Assembly (NCBI GenBank): GCA_902761225.1
Contig: CACWJQ010000008.1
Location: forward strand, 1-56,249
DNA length: 56,249 nt
From: an uncultured Lachnospiraceae bacterium
GTDB lineage: Bacteria; Bacillota; Clostridia; Lachnospirales; Lachnospiraceae
Direction of reading: 5' to 3'
The notes below the pieces were generated by a model that searched no databases, was not told the origin of the DNA, and was given only the letters and a program-made list of their open reading frames with translations. Made by a program: the position numbers and the translations under genes. Shown here piece by piece: positions 1-8,431 of the stretch (its first letter is position 1; every line of letters begins with the position of its first letter).

Positions 1-77
1 GTTACCACTTGATTTGCCAATCTGTAGTATACAGGTAAATCCACGTTGCTACAAAATGGAGGTCATTACATATTGTC

Positions 78-98
78 TAATGGTGCCTGGCACCATTA
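78..98. repeat. Perfect 10-bp palindrome over the response-regulator stop codon
   Basis: Two 10-base arms (TAATGGTGCC and GGCACCATTA) are separated by a single T. The stop codon of the response regulator gene lies inside the right arm. No T-run follows on either strand, so a classical intrinsic terminator is not supported. The GGTGCC/GGCACC core resembles short dispersed palindromes (REP-like) found in many genomes, but only one copy is visible here. The remaining 77 bases to the left hold no gene that I can see. Confidence 0.5.
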
Positions 99-710
99 AG
101 AAGAGAGGGCAACAACGAGCTTGACTCTGTCGTGGATCCCGGTTTTGTCGTAGATGGATGAGATGTAGTTCTTGACTGTTCCCTCGGAGATGTAGAGCTT
201 ATCTGCTATCTGTCTGTTGGTGAGGCCCTCTGCAAGAAGACCTGCTATCTCTCTTTCGCGTTCGGTCATCTCCACGTACAGATCGTCGGAAGTATTCTTA
301 TTCATAAGAGAAGTCAGTCTTGCCATGACCTTGGGATCGAGTACGTTCACTCCGCTCATAAGCTGAGACACGGCACCCAGTATGGCATCCTTGCCGCTGT
401 CCTTGAGAAGATATCCGTCCGCACCGTTTGTGATGGCATCCGTGATATTCTTATCATCATAGAATGTGGTAAGGACAAGGATCTTGATCCCGGGATAGTC
501 TTTCTTCATATGGCCTATAAGCTCTATCCCGCCCATGCCTTTCATGTTCAGGTCCACCAGGGCAACATCGCATTCAGTTCCTTTAAGTATCTTAAGCGCT
601 TCATGTCCGTCATGAGCCTTACCCACGATTTCCATGTCATTTATGGACAGTATTATCTCAAGACTGTCCAGAAGCATATTTTCATCGTCTACAAGCAAAA
701 CTCTGTACAT
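96..710 (-). CDS. NarL/FixJ-family response regulator
   Basis: DNA-binding response regulator of 204 residues, cytoplasmic. The receiver domain (about 1-120) has the acidic pair in VDDE, the phospho-acceptor Asp53 in LVDLNM, the switch Thr in LVLTT and the conserved Lys in LLKD. The C-terminal LuxR-type helix-turn-helix (about 140-204) carries the TEREREIAGLLAEG signature. A GAGG ribosome site precedes the ATG. It is the last gene of an operon with its histidine kinase (47 bases upstream), an S41 peptidase and an ABC transporter, so it most likely controls that operon. The direct repeats near 6380-6459 are candidate binding sites (inference). Family assignment is firm; the signal is unknown. 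Confidence 0.95.
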   Translation of the reverse strand: MYRVLLVDDENMLLDSLEIILSINDMEIVGKAHDGHEALKILKGTECDVALVDLNMKGMGGIELIGHMKKDYPGIKILVLTTFYDDKNITDAITNGADGYLLKDSGKDAILGAVSQLMSGVNVLDPKVMARLTSLMNKNTSDDLYVEMTEREREIAGLLAEGLTNRQIADKLYISEGTVKNYISSIYDKTGIHDRVKLVVALSS

Positions 711-757
711 TTTATCCTCACATTTATAAGATCATTCCGGGTATCCATGCGACGCAC

Positions 758-1957
758 TCAGCCATCATCACCCATAGTGAGCGGCAGCTCTATCACGGAT
801 CTGAATCCGTTATCATTTGTAAATTCAGTCCTGCCGCCGCATCTTTCGGCATAGGATGTCAGCTTCTTAAGTCCGAAGCCATCCCTTATCCTCTGTTCCC
901 TGTTATCATCACTAAAATCGCCGGTTCCGTTATCCATGACACTTAACCGCACATGAGCCTTATCACCTGACAGTTTCACGAAAAATACGGAAGCATTGCC
1001 ATGCTTTACTCCGTTAGTCAGAAATTCACTGAGTGCTCCCGTGAGAAACTCCGCATGCTCTCTCGGAATACTGTATTCCTCTGACATAATATCATAAATC
1101 CTCTCACAGGTGCGTTCCGTATCCATAAGGAATTCATCAAGAATATTGTCAAAATAACATTTAAGATCCCTGAAGCTTACATCGCTTCCCTCTTCATCGA
1201 GGGCTCTTACGGCACTTCTTATGGCGGTGAGGCTTCCGCGGATCCTGCCGGTAGCCTCGTTCATCCTTTTATGTGCTTCTTCGGGATCCTTATCAAAAAG
1301 AACATCTGCGGCATCAAGCGTCATTATAGCCGCAGTGATGGAATGTCCCACACTGTTGTGGATATTCCTGCTGATATTTTCCCTTTCAAGCAATCTGGCA
1401 TTCTGCTCCGTAAAGTAGCTCTTTATCATAAGCTCCCTGTTTTTTTGGATCTCATGCATCTCTCTCAGACTGAAATCCTGTATCCTCTTTCTTTCAGCCT
1501 CTTCATTTCTTTCCATCCTTTTGATGAGATTTCTGATCATAAGGATCACGAAACATGCAGCCTCGAGAAATACCAGATCAAGTATGCCTGATGCAACCAG
1601 ATATCCGGCGGTATGACCATAGCCTGGTGTCTGTCCGGAAAAAACAAAAAATCTGCATACCGCTGTCACCATATACATTGCCGCAGCAAGTAGAAGACTC
1701 TGCCTGACGTTCATCCAGACAAAGAGGGCTGCCACTATACATCCCCACCAGTTTCCCGAAGCCAAGGCAAATAAGACTGCAAAGGAAAGCTGAAGAATCT
1801 TCATCAGCTTCCCTCTGCCGTCCGTTATGTATCCTGCAGTGATGAGTATCATCAAACCGCCACCCGTAAAAAGCAGCAGGGATATATTGGCCGAAAAACA
1901 GGCCGATATCAGCGCAAGCAGGATCAGTGCTAATATTGACAGCGTCACTTCTATCAT
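758..1957 (-). CDS. Membrane sensor histidine kinase, HisKA_3 (DesK/NarX) type
   Basis: Sensor kinase of 399 residues. About 145 N-terminal residues form five or so membrane segments with little extracellular loop, suggesting an intramembrane or envelope-stress sensor. A linker coiled coil (about 145-195) leads to a HisKA_3 dimerisation domain with His200 in NIHNSVGH, then a HATPase domain with the N-box in SEFLTNGVKHG and G-boxes in DNGTG and GFGLKKL. Unusually for the family, the residue after the phospho-accepting His is Asn (often Asp or Glu), and the position often Gln in the HDxxxQ phosphatase motif is His205. It starts four bases after the peptidase stop and pairs with the downstream NarL-type regulator. 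Confidence 0.93.
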   Translation of the reverse strand: MIEVTLSILALILLALISACFSANISLLLFTGGGLMILITAGYITDGRGKLMKILQLSFAVLFALASGNWWGCIVAALFVWMNVRQSLLLAAAMYMVTAVCRFFVFSGQTPGYGHTAGYLVASGILDLVFLEAACFVILMIRNLIKRMERNEEAERKRIQDFSLREMHEIQKNRELMIKSYFTEQNARLLERENISRNIHNSVGHSITAAIMTLDAADVLFDKDPEEAHKRMNEATGRIRGSLTAIRSAVRALDEEGSDVSFRDLKCYFDNILDEFLMDTERTCERIYDIMSEEYSIPREHAEFLTGALSEFLTNGVKHGNASVFFVKLSGDKAHVRLSVMDNGTGDFSDDNREQRIRDGFGLKKLTSYAERCGGRTEFTNDNGFRSVIELPLTMGDDG

Positions 1958-1961
1958 ATGA

Positions 1962-3317
1962 TCAATTTCCCAGGATCAGCTCATATGCTCTGTCCATCGC
2001 CTCCTCAGAACTGCAGGGATAATCCGGATCAAGGGGCTGACCGCTCTTTGTCTCATCTATTCTGAACCATCTCTTATATGAGATTGAAAAGTTCAGATGG
2101 GAATTGGGAGTATCGAACTTCAGGATATCTCCGTATGAATCGGGGAGATTGCCTGAAGGTTCACCGACAATGATCCCCAGGTCATTATCCATGATGTCCA
2201 TGGCAAAGTCCATAGCTGCGCTGAATGTTCTCTGATTCGTCAGCACATACAGATCACCATGATAAAGAGGATCCTTCCTGTTATTCTTCATATAACTCTT
2301 ATCCCACTTATATAAAAATGATCCGTATCTGACATGAACAGGCCAGCTGTAATATCCGTCAACATCGAGATAATGGATAAATTCATCACCTACCATTGAG
2401 CTTCCGCCACCGTTCCATCTCAGATCCACAATGATATGCTCTATCCCGGACTCATTCACGGCTTCAAAAAATTCCCTGACTGTCCTTTTATACTCATTAT
2501 CATACCGGCACGATGTAAGAGTGAAAATACCGATCCCGTTTTCTTCATCTATATCATAATATACCCACTTTTCATCGGAATCCTCACCTTCTTCTCTTCC
2601 TGCCACATCCTCAAGCGGAACAAAATCATAATGAAAGCTTTCAGTCACACCATCACCCGTATCGAATACCATGTCGACTCCATCAGATGTATCAACACCT
2701 GTCCAGCGGAGATAATCCTCATTACAGATCACATTGGAATCAAACACAGCCTGTGCATAGCTTTCCGTCTCATATTGGAATACGCCGCAAAAATCATTCA
2801 GAACATCTTCATATGATCTTCCGTCTATCATTACAGGAGGTCCATAGCTACGCAGCATTGAAAAATCTTCCAGATATCTTGTATTGCTGTTTAAACTGTA
2901 CACATTGGAATGGCCGTCATACAGACAATGCATGATGCGGGATATCATCTGCCACTCTTCAAGAACGGATATTTCGGATATTCCGGAATTCCTGATATTA
3001 CCTACCTCTTCCTGATACTGCCTTTCAACATCGGCAACTCTTGTATTACCATCCTCAAGCCATGCGGGATGACGTTCCCTGTACATCGCCATTACATAAT
3101 CGATATCCTCTATAGCCTGATCTGCAGTTATCATCTCATCCAGAGAAAGGGTCTCCACCGATCCGCTGTTGACACCTCTGTGAGGATCTATGGCGAGCTT
3201 ATAAATACCAAACAGTATCGCAGCCAGCCCCAGTATCCCGCATATAATGCCGATCAGTATCTTTAAGGCTTTTCCTTTTCTTTTTTTCGGCTCCCTCAAT
3301 ATAGCATCATTTTTCAT
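1962..3317 (-). CDS. S41-family serine peptidase, membrane-anchored
   Basis: A 451-residue protein with a basic N-terminus and one membrane segment (about 17-42), so the catalytic part is predicted outside the cell. The C-terminal half has the S41 (C-terminal processing/tricorn-like) fold features: IIVDLRWNGGGSS, then QRTFSAAMDFAM, where the Ser is the likely nucleophile, then a GEPSGNLPDSYGD segment. No PDZ domain is evident. An AGAGGAG-type ribosome site precedes the ATG. It sits between the ABC transporter genes and the two-component genes and is co-oriented with both, suggesting it processes or degrades the peptide the system senses or transports. That role is inference; the substrate is unknown. 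Confidence 0.88.
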   Translation of the reverse strand: MKNDAILREPKKRKGKALKILIGIICGILGLAAILFGIYKLAIDPHRGVNSGSVETLSLDEMITADQAIEDIDYVMAMYRERHPAWLEDGNTRVADVERQYQEEVGNIRNSGISEISVLEEWQMISRIMHCLYDGHSNVYSLNSNTRYLEDFSMLRSYGPPVMIDGRSYEDVLNDFCGVFQYETESYAQAVFDSNVICNEDYLRWTGVDTSDGVDMVFDTGDGVTESFHYDFVPLEDVAGREEGEDSDEKWVYYDIDEENGIGIFTLTSCRYDNEYKRTVREFFEAVNESGIEHIIVDLRWNGGGSSMVGDEFIHYLDVDGYYSWPVHVRYGSFLYKWDKSYMKNNRKDPLYHGDLYVLTNQRTFSAAMDFAMDIMDNDLGIIVGEPSGNLPDSYGDILKFDTPNSHLNFSISYKRWFRIDETKSGQPLDPDYPCSSEEAMDRAYELILGN

Positions 3318-3357
3318 TTATCAATTCTCCTCTTGCCGGTTTTTACTATCTTTATCA

Positions 3358-4458
3358 TCAGAACTCCGTCACATCGCACTTTGACATGCTCCTTCCCTTC
3401 AGGAAGATCGTAGGCACCATCACAAGCGCATTGGAAATAAGGAACGCATTTAATCCTATATCAGAGTAGTACGGAAGGTACTGTCCCTTTGGCAGATACA
3501 CCAGTTCGTTCATGAGCAGTGTAAACAGAAATATCATCCCGGCTCCTGCAAGATAAGCAATGTAATCCATCACAAGGAGTTCCAAAGCAACCTTCCTGTA
3601 TATTTCCGCTTTGGTCAGTCCGATTGCCCTGAATACACCGAATTCATACCTTCTCTCAAGGTACTGTCCGGTTATGACCGAATTAACAACCACAGAAAGA
3701 ATGATCGAAAGAAAAATGATACCTGCTCCGAATATCAGTATGAAGGGCTTGAACTGTTCGTCTATCAATTTCCTTTCAGGAATCGAAATATCAGCTTTCC
3801 GGTCACCCTGTATCTCTATGATATGCTGATACAGTTCATCTCCCGAAATATCCCTTCCCAGAACGTTCAGTCTTACAGGATCTCCCTCATACTCCGAATG
3901 CGCGACGTAAAAGACTATAAAGCTTTCATCGTCAAGAAGTGCTGCGATCCTGTAGCTTCCGAGAAATCCTTCCCTTACGCCGGAATCGATCACATCTCCC
4001 TTCTTAAGTCCATACTGGGCAGCAAGAGCTTTTGAGATACAGACAGTACCATCCTCAACCTCTGAAAGGTCTGCATTTATACCGAATACTTCAAAGGCGG
4101 TCTTAAGATCTTCAGGAGTTTCGAACACAAAGGAAGAGCTTCCCATCTGGAATCCCAGTGTGCTCATCCACTGAAGTCCGGCATATCCGCTGGGACTTCT
4201 GGGCATTACGATAAGTGACTCATCCTCAAGAAGATCTTTATAGAACTCCCCGAATTCCCTGTAATCCTCATCTGTTGACAGTGCACTGACATCGAACAGC
4301 TTATCCGAGTAATCCATATATGGATCCCAGTAATAATACACACTGTCTATATAATTACCCGCAAGAAAAAGAAGCGTCGTCAAAAAGAGCATGAAGATGA
4401 TGATCAGGCTTCGTATTTTATTTTCCCTTATATAATAAAGCGGTGACAAAGGTCTCAT
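3358..4458 (-). CDS. FtsX/MacB-type ABC transporter permease (second subunit)
   Basis: Integral membrane permease of about 366 residues. One membrane segment near the N-terminus is followed by a roughly 200-residue extracytoplasmic domain and three C-terminal segments, the typical FtsX/MacB layout. The C-terminal FtsX region includes YEFGVFRAIGLTKAEIY. I place the start at the ATG that overlaps the ATPase stop as ATGA, with GGAG ten bases upstream. An in-frame ATG seven codons earlier has a poorly spaced ribosome site. Together with the other permease of this operon it should form a heterodimer energised by the ATPase between them. Such transporters act on peptides, antibiotics or lipoproteins; which applies here is not visible. 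Confidence 0.9.
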   Translation of the reverse strand: MRPLSPLYYIRENKIRSLIIIFMLFLTTLLFLAGNYIDSVYYYWDPYMDYSDKLFDVSALSTDEDYREFGEFYKDLLEDESLIVMPRSPSGYAGLQWMSTLGFQMGSSSFVFETPEDLKTAFEVFGINADLSEVEDGTVCISKALAAQYGLKKGDVIDSGVREGFLGSYRIAALLDDESFIVFYVAHSEYEGDPVRLNVLGRDISGDELYQHIIEIQGDRKADISIPERKLIDEQFKPFILIFGAGIIFLSIILSVVVNSVITGQYLERRYEFGVFRAIGLTKAEIYRKVALELLVMDYIAYLAGAGMIFLFTLLMNELVYLPKGQYLPYYSDIGLNAFLISNALVMVPTIFLKGRSMSKCDVTEF

Positions 4459-5111
4459 TTGCTCAATTCTCCATCCCATATCTCCAGAACAAGATCGGCA
4501 TCCGTCAGAATACTCTTATCATGGGTTATCACCATCACCAGTCTTTTTTCCGAATATTTCTTAAGTATCCTCATGACATTAAAAGCATTCTCATGATCCA
4601 GCGAAGCTGTAGGTTCATCGGCAAAGACTACTTTGGGATCATTGATCATAGCCCTTGCTATTGCGGTTCTCTGGCACTGTCCCCCGGAAAGTCTGGCGGG
4701 TTTCTTCGCGAATTCTTTTTCCGAAAGTCCAAGCTCTGCAAGCAATGCCGATGCCTTTTCCTGCACCTCATTTTTGCTTCCCGTTGCGGCAACCATCACA
4801 TTATCCAGTGCACTCATATAAGGAACCAGATAGTGCTTCTGGAATATGAATCCGAACTCAGTTCTGCGCAGTCTCTCTCGTTCTTTCCCGGTGACTGCCG
4901 TGATCTCAATACCGTTATAGATTATGCTGCCTTCGGTAGGCTCCTTCAGAGTTGACAGACAGTACATAAGAGTACTCTTTCCGCTTCCCGAGGGTCCTAT
5001 GATCCCTATCAGTCCCTTATCCGGAAGTGTCAGATCGATCTCCTTAAGGGCATATGTCTTGGAATCGGTGTTCATGTCATATATCATTGACAGATCTTTT
5101 ACCTGGAACAT
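4455..5111 (-). CDS. ABC transporter ATP-binding protein, MacB/LolD type
   Basis: A 218-residue nucleotide-binding subunit on the cytoplasmic face. It has Walker A GPSGSGKST, a Q-loop near FGFIFQKH, signature LSGGQCQR, Walker B VVFADEPTASLD and a switch His in MVITHD, so it should hydrolyse ATP. Length is normal for the MacB/LolD/BceA class. The ribosome site AAAGGAG stands seven bases before the ATG. It lies between two permease genes, 24 bases after the first and overlapping the second by four bases, so the three are almost certainly co-translated. Confidence 0.95.
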   Translation of the reverse strand: MFQVKDLSMIYDMNTDSKTYALKEIDLTLPDKGLIGIIGPSGSGKSTLMYCLSTLKEPTEGSIIYNGIEITAVTGKERERLRRTEFGFIFQKHYLVPYMSALDNVMVAATGSKNEVQEKASALLAELGLSEKEFAKKPARLSGGQCQRTAIARAMINDPKVVFADEPTASLDHENAFNVMRILKKYSEKRLVMVITHDKSILTDADLVLEIWDGELSK

Positions 5112-5135
5112 TGATCTTCTCCTTTGGTTTCTCGT

Positions 5136-6290
5136 TTATTTTTCTACGGCATCTATTGTCCTGATCCTTGAAATGCAGGCAAGGGCAGGAATCTGAAGGA
5201 TTCCAATCATGAATATGAATGTGGAAAGTATCTTGAACATATGCCCCGCATACAATACATGTCCTATCAGTCCTTTGGGTTCTATCACAAGCCTCTCTAT
5301 GGCATATCCGCCTGCAAGGGAAAGGATCATGCCTGTCACAGCGGATATACCAAATATGATAAACATCTCACGGATCATCATCCCATATATGTCTCCCCTT
5401 CCGTATCCTATGGAAGAATACAGACAGTATTCCGATACACGGTTTCTCATGTAAGACACATAGGTTACCAGGATAAGGATCGCAAGGAATACCATAACAA
5501 CGATCATGATCACATTTACCGCAGAACCGATAGCATCCTCTACATCCTTGCGATAAGCATCCCTGTAATGAACTCCGTCAATGATGTTATCCGAACTCTT
5601 TATCTTTATGCCTTCTTCAATAAGTACCGAAGTAAGATCCATAACAGATTCATCGCCCAGCACCACGAGATACGACCCGCTGTTGGTATGTCCCATGGGA
5701 GTTCCCACAGAGATCATGCAATCCGATCTTATGGTTCCGACTATCTTAAAGGTCTCTCCATACCAGTCCTTCATGAAGTATCCGCCAATGCTGTATCCCA
5801 TATTCTTCATGATGGTCTCATCCACCAGCATTTCGCCGTCACCGGCCGGCATCCTTCCCTCTGTCAGACGGGCTTCCATATGATCCAGAAAAGCCGGGAT
5901 CCGTTCTGGTTCCATCAGCGGGGTTTCAGCTGTCTGCTGTCCCACCACCGACTGATACATGCTGTAAAGTATCTGTGCGTAGAATACATCGCTTATACCC
6001 GGTCTGCTTTTAAGTCTTTCAATAAGCTGTTCCTGTTTTTCGTTATAGGCTGCCTCAAGTTCCTCATAGGTCTCATAACCTTTTACATCAAGTCCGTAGG
6101 AGCTTCCTGTTATGGAGGCATATGAGATCTTCTTCGGAAGCTCCAGCATTATGGGCCTGAAGCTCTCCGATGTTGTCTGAAGAAGGGTGTAGATCACATA
6201 CATCGTCATCAGAGAAAGACTTAGTGCGGATATCTGCACCAGCAGTACGCGCATATTGTTTTTTACATATTTCCATGCCGAAAGTTTCAT
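5136..6290 (-). CDS. FtsX/MacB-type ABC transporter permease (first subunit)
   Basis: First gene of the ABC/peptidase/two-component operon, about 384 residues. It has one N-terminal membrane segment (about 15-40), a large extracytoplasmic domain of about 210 residues, and three C-terminal segments with an FtsX-like region (YCLYSSIGYGRGDIYGM). I choose the ATG preceded by GAAGGA at about seven bases; a TTG codon five codons upstream would be the alternative. It is not a close copy of the other permease in the operon, so the transporter is probably heteromeric. Confidence 0.9.
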   Translation of the reverse strand: MKLSAWKYVKNNMRVLLVQISALSLSLMTMYVIYTLLQTTSESFRPIMLELPKKISYASITGSSYGLDVKGYETYEELEAAYNEKQEQLIERLKSRPGISDVFYAQILYSMYQSVVGQQTAETPLMEPERIPAFLDHMEARLTEGRMPAGDGEMLVDETIMKNMGYSIGGYFMKDWYGETFKIVGTIRSDCMISVGTPMGHTNSGSYLVVLGDESVMDLTSVLIEEGIKIKSSDNIIDGVHYRDAYRKDVEDAIGSAVNVIMIVVMVFLAILILVTYVSYMRNRVSEYCLYSSIGYGRGDIYGMMIREMFIIFGISAVTGMILSLAGGYAIERLVIEPKGLIGHVLYAGHMFKILSTFIFMIGILQIPALACISRIRTIDAVEK

Positions 6291-6343
6291 TTTCAATTCC
6301 TTCAAATGATGTTAAGGGATGCCGCATTCCGTTCATCTCTTTA

Positions 6344-6380
6344 TGATCCCATACTACAACCTTAAGATCATGCACAACAG
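6344..6380 (-). promoter_or_regulatory. Weak candidate promoter of the ABC/two-component operon
   Basis: On the minus strand a TAGTAT -10 lies at 6351-6356, giving a predicted start near 6344. The best -35 (CTGTTG, 18 bases upstream) is poor, as expected for an activator-dependent promoter. With this start the three direct repeats upstream would be centred near -42, -75 and -108. This placement is inference from spacing alone. Confidence 0.35.
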
Positions 6381-6459
6381 TGACCGCAGTCATGTATTTA
6401 ATGACTTGATACATGACCGTGGTAAGGGATTTATCATCCGAATCCATGACCGTGGTCAT
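6380..6459. promoter_or_regulatory. Three direct repeats at exact 33-bp spacing, candidate operators
   Basis: GTGACCGCAGTCAT (6380), ATGACCGTGGTAAG (6413) and ATGACCGTGGTCAT (6446) share the core TGACCGYRGT and begin exactly 33 bases apart, about three helical turns. The third copy is itself nearly palindromic (ATGACC..GGTCAT). A further inverted repeat, CATGTAT/ATACATG, joins the first two copies (6391-6415). The repeats lie between the divergent ABC operon and the GGDEF-EAL gene. The most likely ligand is the NarL-type regulator encoded at the end of the ABC operon. Confidence 0.6.
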
Positions 6460-6512
6460 ATAGCATAAACAGTATGGGAATTAACGTGGATCCGGATATT
6501 GTGAATAATAAA

Positions 6513-6541
6513 ACAATAGTGGCGGAAAACGTTTTTATACT
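6513..6541 (+). promoter_or_regulatory. Candidate promoter of the GGDEF-EAL gene
   Basis: A TATACT -10 (6536-6541) lies 17 bases downstream of a poor -35 (ACAATA, 6513-6518), giving a predicted leader of about 33 bases. The -35 doubles as the right arm of a TATTGT/ACAATA inverted repeat (left arm 6497-6502), which could be an operator. The ribosome site is AAGGAA, about 11 bases before the ATG. Confidence 0.4.
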
Positions 6542-6580
6542 ATAGAATGGAAATATACATGCTAAGGAAAGCGTGGCTGA

Positions 6581-8314
6581 ATGAGTGACAAAGTTCACAA
6601 TAAAGACAATCGAATAATCGAAACCACCCTTAACAATATGTATGATGCCGGGAAAAGACCTCCCGAGCGCATATTCTGGTTTCTTGTGGTGGCATATCTC
6701 ATCACCAATGTTGTGGTCTCCTCTACCGCCACTTCAGGAGGTACTATCTCATTCGGCGAACACAGCATACAGGTTTACACATTTGCCGGAGTATTCTCAT
6801 CTATCTCCAATATGTGTGTGATATTCATGTCAGTCTATTATGGCAAAAAGGGATATTGGAGCGGTCTTACACTGCTTCTGATCCAGCTTCCGCTTGTCCT
6901 CCTAAGCATCATCAAAGGACACAATCTTAACAGCATTCCGGGTGTATTTGGTTCTCTGCTGACCATGACCGCCATTACCTTTGTATATTTCAACGGAAAA
7001 AAGATCGACAACTACCAGAAAAAACTGCGTGACGTTGCCGTCACTGACATCCTTACAGGTATCCCCAACGGATTTGCCTGTGATGAGCTTGTAAATACCC
7101 TGACCCGCAGGAATGAACCCTTTGCCAATGTGACCATCAATCTGAACGCCTTCAAGAGCATCAACGATACCATGGGATTTGATGCAGGCAATCAGATCCT
7201 CATGGATACCGCGTACAGGTTAAAAAGTGTGGCCGAAAGCGGAGAAACAGGAACCTTTGATTTTGTGGGAAGAACCTCCGGCGATGAATTTTCTCTTATC
7301 ATACGGGGATACAAAACACCTGATGAACTGTATAAAGTCATCCAGATATATGATGAAGCCATCAATAAGCAATATACGGTTCTCGACTGTGACCTGTTTG
7401 TTTCAGCTTCTTTCGGATATGCTCTATACCCTGAGGATGGCGACACCCTTGACTCTGTGATTTCCCACTCCAACATTGCAATGAATGAGGTCAAGCGTAA
7501 AAACAACGGTAACCATATCCTCAGATATACCGAAGATCTCAACCAGAACAAGAAGCTCATAGAAATGGAGAGCAAGATAAGATCTGCGATAGATAATGAC
7601 AGGGTCTTTTTCATGCTCCAGCCACAGTTCGATATGGAACACAGGCTCCGCGGTTTTGAGGCACTGGCCCGTATAAAGGATAAGGACGGCACGATCATCA
7701 ATCCGGGAGACTTCATCCCCGTTGCAGAGAAGGTCGGACTTATCGATAAGATAGACGGTATCATCTATAAAAAAGCAGGTGGATTTATAGGAGAACATAT
7801 TAAGAAAACCGGCTCAAAGGTTACCTTAAGTATCAATGTATCCGTCATGCATCTTATGAAGAAGGACTTTATCGATGAAATCTCGTCTCTACTTAGGACC
7901 ACAGGTATTCCGGCTGATCAGCTTGAAGTAGAGATCACCGAATCGGTTATGATCGAATCTCTTGAAAAAGCAATGGACCGCATCAGCACTCTTCACATGA
8001 TGGGTATTAAGATCGCAATAGACGATTTCGGAACAGGATTTTCATCCTTAAGCTATCTTAGCGAATTTCCTGCCAACCTTCTTAAGATTGACAAGGCCTT
8101 CATCGACAAGCTTCTTACCGGAGAAACATCAAAGCAGTACGTTGCAGGCATCATCTCCCTCGGACACACCATGGGATTTGATGTCATCTCGGAAGGAGTC
8201 GAAGAAGATGAACAGCTTGAGGTCCTCCAAAGAATAGGCTGCAATTACATCCAGGGATTCATATGGGGACGTCCTCTCCTTCCCGAAGATGCTGAGAAGC
8301 TCATTACCGACTGA
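6581..8314 (+). CDS. Membrane GGDEF-EAL protein, probable c-di-GMP phosphodiesterase
   Basis: A 577-residue protein with four membrane segments (about 31-48, 65-87, 92-112, 118-138), then GGDEF (about 150-315) and EAL (about 330-570) domains. The EAL domain looks catalytically complete: EAL at 360-362, INVS, EITES, IDDFGTG, KIDKAF, SEGVE and YIQGF are all present. The GGDEF domain is degenerate: the motif is SGDEF (233-237) and the metal-binding Asp of the usual DxDxFK block is Asn (NLNAFK, 187-192). It therefore more likely binds GTP as a regulator than makes c-di-GMP. Monocistronic: own promoter region and a strong terminator directly after. Its product could be read by the PilZ protein of the motility operon in this window. 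Confidence 0.93.
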   Translation: MSDKVHNKDNRIIETTLNNMYDAGKRPPERIFWFLVVAYLITNVVVSSTATSGGTISFGEHSIQVYTFAGVFSSISNMCVIFMSVYYGKKGYWSGLTLLLIQLPLVLLSIIKGHNLNSIPGVFGSLLTMTAITFVYFNGKKIDNYQKKLRDVAVTDILTGIPNGFACDELVNTLTRRNEPFANVTINLNAFKSINDTMGFDAGNQILMDTAYRLKSVAESGETGTFDFVGRTSGDEFSLIIRGYKTPDELYKVIQIYDEAINKQYTVLDCDLFVSASFGYALYPEDGDTLDSVISHSNIAMNEVKRKNNGNHILRYTEDLNQNKKLIEMESKIRSAIDNDRVFFMLQPQFDMEHRLRGFEALARIKDKDGTIINPGDFIPVAEKVGLIDKIDGIIYKKAGGFIGEHIKKTGSKVTLSINVSVMHLMKKDFIDEISSLLRTTGIPADQLEVEITESVMIESLEKAMDRISTLHMMGIKIAIDDFGTGFSSLSYLSEFPANLLKIDKAFIDKLLTGETSKQYVAGIISLGHTMGFDVISEGVEEDEQLEVLQRIGCNYIQGFIWGRPLLPEDAEKLITD

Positions 8315-8341
8315 AGGATACGAAATATCATTACAGAATAC

Positions 8342-8380
8342 TAACAGGGGAGCCTGAAAGGCTCCCCTGTTAAATTTTTA
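8342..8380 (+). terminator. Strong intrinsic terminator after the GGDEF-EAL gene
   Basis: A perfect 13-bp stem (TAACAGGGGAGCC with GGCTCCCCTGTTA) and a TGAAA loop are followed by AAATTTTTAG. It lies 27 bases after the stop. On the other strand the same stem may also end transcription of the convergent phosphatase lipoprotein gene, though there the T-run is poor. Confidence 0.9.
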
Positions 8381-8431
8381 GATTTAAAATGTGATCCTGA
8401 TGTACAGATCCGGTACGTATCGTATTATATT

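Noticed and set aside
1-77. Left edge as the end of another gene
   Set aside because: No frame with coding character or recognisable motif was found in these bases.
5241-6125. 294-codon plus-strand frame
   Set aside because: Fully antisense to the first permease, with Tyr/His/Arg-rich composition typical of a shadow frame.
6088-6459. Minus-strand reading frame of 123 codons upstream of the ABC operon
   Set aside because: It overlaps the permease gene by about 200 bases in another frame, lacks a ribosome site, and its 11-residue periodicity simply mirrors the 33-bp operator repeats.
6481-6580. Possible sigma-D promoter before the GGDEF-EAL gene
   Set aside because: A TAAA is present but no GCCGATAA-like -10 lies 15 bases downstream.
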